Under the pieces are notes generated by a model, which did no database searches, was not told the origin of the DNA, and was given only the letters and a program-made list of their open reading frames with translations. This document shows positions 60,848-64,000 of a stretch of 64,000 nt of DNA, one piece after another. How positions within the stretch are numbered: the first letter of the stretch is position 1; each line of letters begins with the position of its first letter. This stretch comes from Amphiplicatus sp046296195. Its GTDB lineage: Bacteria > Pseudomonadota > Alphaproteobacteria > Caulobacterales > Parvularculaceae. Position numbers and translations under genes: made by a program. The stretch is from the NCBI GenBank assembly GCA_046296195.1, contig JBKBLR010000008.1:1-64000 (forward strand), given 5' to 3'.

Positions 60848-61483
60848 TTGTCCAGAGCAGCCTTGATGTCATCCGCCGTCCTGGTCGCCGCGTTCGCCGC
60901 CTCGCCGGCCTTCGCCGACACAAAAACCTACGCGGTCGCCGATTTCACGCGCGTATCCGCCGCCGCCGGCGTTTCCGTCGACGTCTTAGCGCGAGGCGAT
61001 TATTCTGTCGTCGCCGCCAGCTCGGCCGCGGGCCTTGAACGCCTGGAGGTTAAGGTCGTCGAGGGCGAACTGCAGATCCGTCGAAAATCGCAAGGCTTTC
61101 GCTGGAAGCGCGGCGATCAGGTGACGGTTACGGTCTCGTTGCCCGCGCTTGAAGCGCTCGACGTCTCGTCCGGCGCTTCGATCGATGCAACCGGCGTCGA
61201 TGCGGGCGCGTTCGCCATCGACGTATCGTCAGGCGGCAGCCTCGACATCGTCGGGCGCTGCGACGCGCTCACCGTCGACGTCTCCTCCGGCGGCAGCATC
61301 GACGCGGACAAGTTCGAGTGCCGCACGGCGAACGCCTCGGCTTCTTCCGGCGGCTCGGCGGACATCTTCGCTTCAGAGAGCGTGAACGCGAATGCCTCGT
61401 CTGGCGGCTCGATCGACGTTTCGGGCGCGCCGAAGACCGTCAACAAGCGGTCCTCATCGGGCGGCAGCGTCGATATCAACTGA
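60848..61483 (+). CDS. exported GIN-domain (DUF2807) protein
   Basis: A 211-residue exported protein. It starts with TTG at 60848 preceded by AGAGGGGA; an internal ATG six codons on is the alternative. The signal peptide (MSRAALMSSAVLVAAFAASPAFA) precedes a DUF2807 beta-helix with repeated turns: VSSGASIDATG, VSSGGSLDIVG, VSSGGSIDADK, ASSGGSADIF, ASSGGSIDVSG and SSSGGSVDIN. These Ser-Gly-Gly-Ser turns recur about every 17-20 residues and form a right-handed helix. Probable periplasmic or surface adhesin-like role; substrate unknown. Confidence 0.85.
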   Translation: MSRAALMSSAVLVAAFAASPAFADTKTYAVADFTRVSAAAGVSVDVLARGDYSVVAASSAAGLERLEVKVVEGELQIRRKSQGFRWKRGDQVTVTVSLPALEALDVSSGASIDATGVDAGAFAIDVSSGGSLDIVGRCDALTVDVSSGGSIDADKFECRTANASASSGGSADIFASESVNANASSGGSIDVSGAPKTVNKRSSSGGSVDIN

Positions 61484-61531
61484 GCGTCGAGCCTAGGTGA
61501 GCGTCGAGCACAGGCGCGCTTCGCCGAGCGC

Positions 61532-64000
61532 CTATCCGGCGAGCGCGCTTTCAATCGCCTTGAGGGCCGCACCCGCCTTCGACCCGTCGGGACCGCCTGC
61601 CTGCGCCATGTCAGGCCGGCCGCCGCCGCCCTTGCCGCCGACCGCTTCGGCGCCGGCGCGCACGAGATCGACGGCTGAAAGCCGCGCCTTGAGATCGTCG
61701 GTGACGCCGACCGCGAGCGAGGCCTTGCCGTCCGAGACGCCGATGAAGGCTGCGACGCCGGAGCCCATTTTCTGCTTGGCCTGATCGACGAGGCCGCGAA
61801 GGTCCTTCGCCTCGACCCCGTCAAGCACCTTGCCCATGAATTTGACGCCCCTGATCTCGATGACCTCCTGCTCAGGCGCGGCGGCGGCGCCGCCGAGCGC
61901 GAGTTTCTTTTTCGCCTCGGCGAGATCGCGTTCGAGCCGCTTCCTGTCGGCGATGAGCGCCTCGATCCGCGCGGGCAATTCAAGGAGCGGGGCTTTCGCC
62001 GCCTCCGCCGCCGCCCGCGCAAGGCGCGCCTGCTCCTCAAGATGGAGCCGCGCCGCCTCGCCGGTCAGCGCCTCAATGCGCCGAACGCCGGCGGCGACCG
62101 CCGATTCGGACGTGATCTTGAACAACGCGATGTCGCCGATCCGGCGCACATGGGTGCCGCCGCATAACTCGATCGAATAGGCGCCGGCGCCGGCGGCGCC
62201 CATGCTCAGCACACGGACGTCCTCGTCATATTTCTCGCCGAAGAGCGCGATCGCGCCCGAAGCGACGGCGTCGTCATAGGGCATTATGCGCGTCGTCACC
62301 TCGCCGTTCTGGCGTATGACGGCGTTGACGCGCCGCTCGATTTCGGCGATTTCAGCCTCCGTCAGCGCCATCATGTGCGAAAAGTCGAAGCGCAGCCGGT
62401 CGGGCGCAACGAGCGAGCCTTTCTGCGCGACATGATCGCCGAGAACGTCGCGCAGCGCCTTGTGCAGCAAATGGGTCGCAGAGTGATTGGCGCGCGTGGC
62501 GTCGCGGCGCGCGACATCGATGGCGAGCCTGACCGCGTCGCCTTTTTTCACGACGCCCTTGACGACGCGTCCGACATGACCGTGGAGCGCGCCGGCGCGT
62601 TTCTTGACGTCGACGATCTCGATCAGGAGGCCACTGTCGCTGGCGATCGCGCCGGCGTCGCCGACCTGACCGCCGGATTCGGCGTAGAACGGCGTCTGGT
62701 TGACGAAGAGTTCAATTTCGTCGCCCAATTTCGCTTTGGCGATTTCGACGCCGCCCTTCACGATCGCAGCGACGACGGCTTCCGCCGCCTCATGCACATA
62801 ACCGAGGAAGTCGGTGGCGCCGATGCGGTCGCGCAGATCAAACCACAACGCCTCGCTCGCCGCATCGCCCGAGCCCGCCCAGGCCGCGCGCGCCGCCGCC
62901 TTCTGCGCCGCCATGGCCTTGTCGAAACCCGCAGCATCGACCGACAGCCCGCGCCGGCGCAGCGCGTCCTGCGTCAGGTCGAGCGGAAAGCCGTAAGTGT
63001 CGTAAAGGCGAAACGCCGCCTCGCCGGAAAGCGTCTTCGACGGCCCGAGCCCTTCGACTTCCTCTTCAAGCAGCCTCAGGCCGCGGTCGAGCAGTGACCG
63101 GAATTTCTCCTCCTCCGCGCGCAGGGTCTCGCGAATCAGCGCCGAGGCGCGGTGAAGTTCAGGAAAGGCCGCGCCCATTTCCGCCTCAAGAACCGGCGCA
63201 AGACGGGCCAGCAGCGGTTCTTTGGCGCCGAGCCCGTGCGCGTAACGCATCGCGCGGCGCATGATCCGACGCAGGACATAGCCCCGGCCTTCATTCGAGG
63301 GCGAGACGCCGTCAGCAATCAGGAAGGACGACGCACGCAGATGGTCCGCGATGACGCGATGCGCCGGCGCGTCATCGCCTTTGGCCGGGCGGCCGGTGAG
63401 GTCGACCGACGCAGCGATGATCTTCCTGAAGAGATCGGTGTCGTAATTGTCATGAACGCCCTGCAGGACCGCCGCGATGCGCTCAAGCCCCATGCCGGTG
63501 TCGATCGACGGCTTCGGCAGCGGGACCATCGCCCCATCCGCATGCCGCTCGAACTGCATGAAGACGAGATTCCAGATCTCGATAAACCGGTCGCCGTCCG
63601 CGTCGGCGGATCCGGGAGGGCCGCCTTCGATGCCGGGCCCGTGGTCGTAGAAAATCTCCGAACAGGGCCCGCAAGGACCCGTGTCGCCCATCGCCCAGAA
63701 ATTATCATTCGTTGGAATACGGATGATGCGCGCGTCCGACAGCCCGGCGATCTTCTTCCAGAGCGCGGCCGCTTCGTCGTCGGTATGATAGACGGTGACG
63801 GTCAGCCGTTCTTTCGCCAGTCCGAAATTCTTCGTGACCAGCGTCCAGGCCGCATTGATCGCCTCCTCCTTGAAATAGTCGCCGAACGAGAAATTGCCCA
63901 GCATCTCAAAGAAGGTGTGATGCCGCGCCGTGTATCCGACATTGTCGAGGTCATTGTGCTTGCCGCCCGCACGAACACATTTCTGCGATGAAGCCGCCCG
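61532..64000 (-). CDS. alaS: alanyl-tRNA synthetase (N-terminus beyond window)
   Basis: AlaRS, missing only about 40 N-terminal residues to the right of the window. The frame is open from the edge through RAGGKHNDLDNVGYTARHHTFFEMLGNFSFGDYFK. Class II motifs are in GDTGPCGPCSEIFYDHG and IDTGMGLERIAAVLQG. The editing-domain zinc motif is HSATHLLHKALRDVLG with CGGTHVRRIGDIALF, and the C-Ala domain ends GGGRPDMAQAGGPDGSKAGAAL. The enzyme charges tRNA(Ala) and clears mischarged Ser/Gly. Convergent with the GIN-domain gene after 48 bases. Confidence 0.97.
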   Translation of the reverse strand, partial: RAASSQKCVRAGGKHNDLDNVGYTARHHTFFEMLGNFSFGDYFKEEAINAAWTLVTKNFGLAKERLTVTVYHTDDEAAALWKKIAGLSDARIIRIPTNDNFWAMGDTGPCGPCSEIFYDHGPGIEGGPPGSADADGDRFIEIWNLVFMQFERHADGAMVPLPKPSIDTGMGLERIAAVLQGVHDNYDTDLFRKIIAASVDLTGRPAKGDDAPAHRVIADHLRASSFLIADGVSPSNEGRGYVLRRIMRRAMRYAHGLGAKEPLLARLAPVLEAEMGAAFPELHRASALIRETLRAEEEKFRSLLDRGLRLLEEEVEGLGPSKTLSGEAAFRLYDTYGFPLDLTQDALRRRGLSVDAAGFDKAMAAQKAAARAAWAGSGDAASEALWFDLRDRIGATDFLGYVHEAAEAVVAAIVKGGVEIAKAKLGDEIELFVNQTPFYAESGGQVGDAGAIASDSGLLIEIVDVKKRAGALHGHVGRVVKGVVKKGDAVRLAIDVARRDATRANHSATHLLHKALRDVLGDHVAQKGSLVAPDRLRFDFSHMMALTEAEIAEIERRVNAVIRQNGEVTTRIMPYDDAVASGAIALFGEKYDEDVRVLSMGAAGAGAYSIELCGGTHVRRIGDIALFKITSESAVAAGVRRIEALTGEAARLHLEEQARLARAAAEAAKAPLLELPARIEALIADRKRLERDLAEAKKKLALGGAAAAPEQEVIEIRGVKFMGKVLDGVEAKDLRGLVDQAKQKMGSGVAAFIGVSDGKASLAVGVTDDLKARLSAVDLVRAGAEAVGGKGGGGRPDMAQAGGPDGSKAGAALKAIESALAG

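Overview
The window is a 64 kb piece of an alphaproteobacterial chromosome with high GC content and gene-dense core metabolism. The alphaproteobacterial assignment rests on a GTTC-N7-GTTC LexA box in front of imuA, lineage-typical small families (DUF1465, DUF1192, TrcR/DUF1013, YdcH/DUF465, COQ9), a plsY-dprA-topA block, GatCAB, and a COQ9/UbiX ubiquinone background. PEPxxWA-CTERM proteins, a very large Oar-like TonB receptor and many lipoproteins fit an aquatic, stalked- or budding-type lineage (Caulobacterales/Parvularculales-like); that finer placement is inference. No insertion sequence, prophage, CRISPR array, rRNA or tRNA gene was recognised.

Layout. 1-1.6 kb: an SOS imuA-imuB cassette on the minus strand whose imuB is broken after its N-terminal half and runs in frame into a membrane-protein gene that leaves the window. 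1.6-4.2 kb: gatC-gatA plus a hydrolase (minus). 4.3-11 kb (plus): ruvX, a small membrane protein, pyrB, plsY, dprA and topA; pyrC is not between pyrB and plsY. 11-11.4 kb: a gene-free stretch with six perfect 12-bp-period GGGGATAA repeats and a strong hairpin. 11.4-15.1 kb: two PEPxxWA-CTERM proteins, periplasmic msrA, an ArsR-type regulator and agmatine deiminase. 15.1-19 kb: an FMN riboswitch controlling a TonB-dependent receptor and an MFS transporter, a predicted riboflavin uptake operon. 19-22.5 kb: an 1132-residue Oar-like receptor. 22.7-25 kb: argS behind a lipoprotein. 25-28.8 kb: ispH, thrB, rnhA, a peroxiredoxin and yqgE. 28.8-34.3 kb (minus): a 7TM-PAS-degenerate-EAL protein, a GNAT, an M16 peptidase and thrC. 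34.4-43.5 kb: small lineage genes, a quinone oxidoreductase, trcR, an SDR, ubiX, a TIGR02444 gene, purE-purK, COQ9 and rpsU. 43.6-50.7 kb: an entericidin, a MipA-like porin, a VWA protein, an HPt protein, a HerA-like ATPase and a PQQ-type sugar dehydrogenase lipoprotein. 50.7-57.9 kb (minus): a NUDIX hydrolase, permeases, a DUF885 peptidase, a queuosine-precursor transporter, an N-acyl-D-amino-acid deacylase-like lipoprotein and trmJ. 58-61.5 kb: icd, a TPR/2-oxoglutarate oxygenase and a GIN-domain protein. The right end holds alaS, cut by the window.

The most interesting items are the FMN-riboswitch receptor/MFS pair, the iteron-like 12-bp array behind topA, two genes whose only sensible start codons are non-canonical (CTG for rpsU, ATA for the TIGR02444 gene), four convergent gene pairs that interlock their stop codons in a TTAA or CTAG palindrome, and the damaged SOS mutagenesis cassette.
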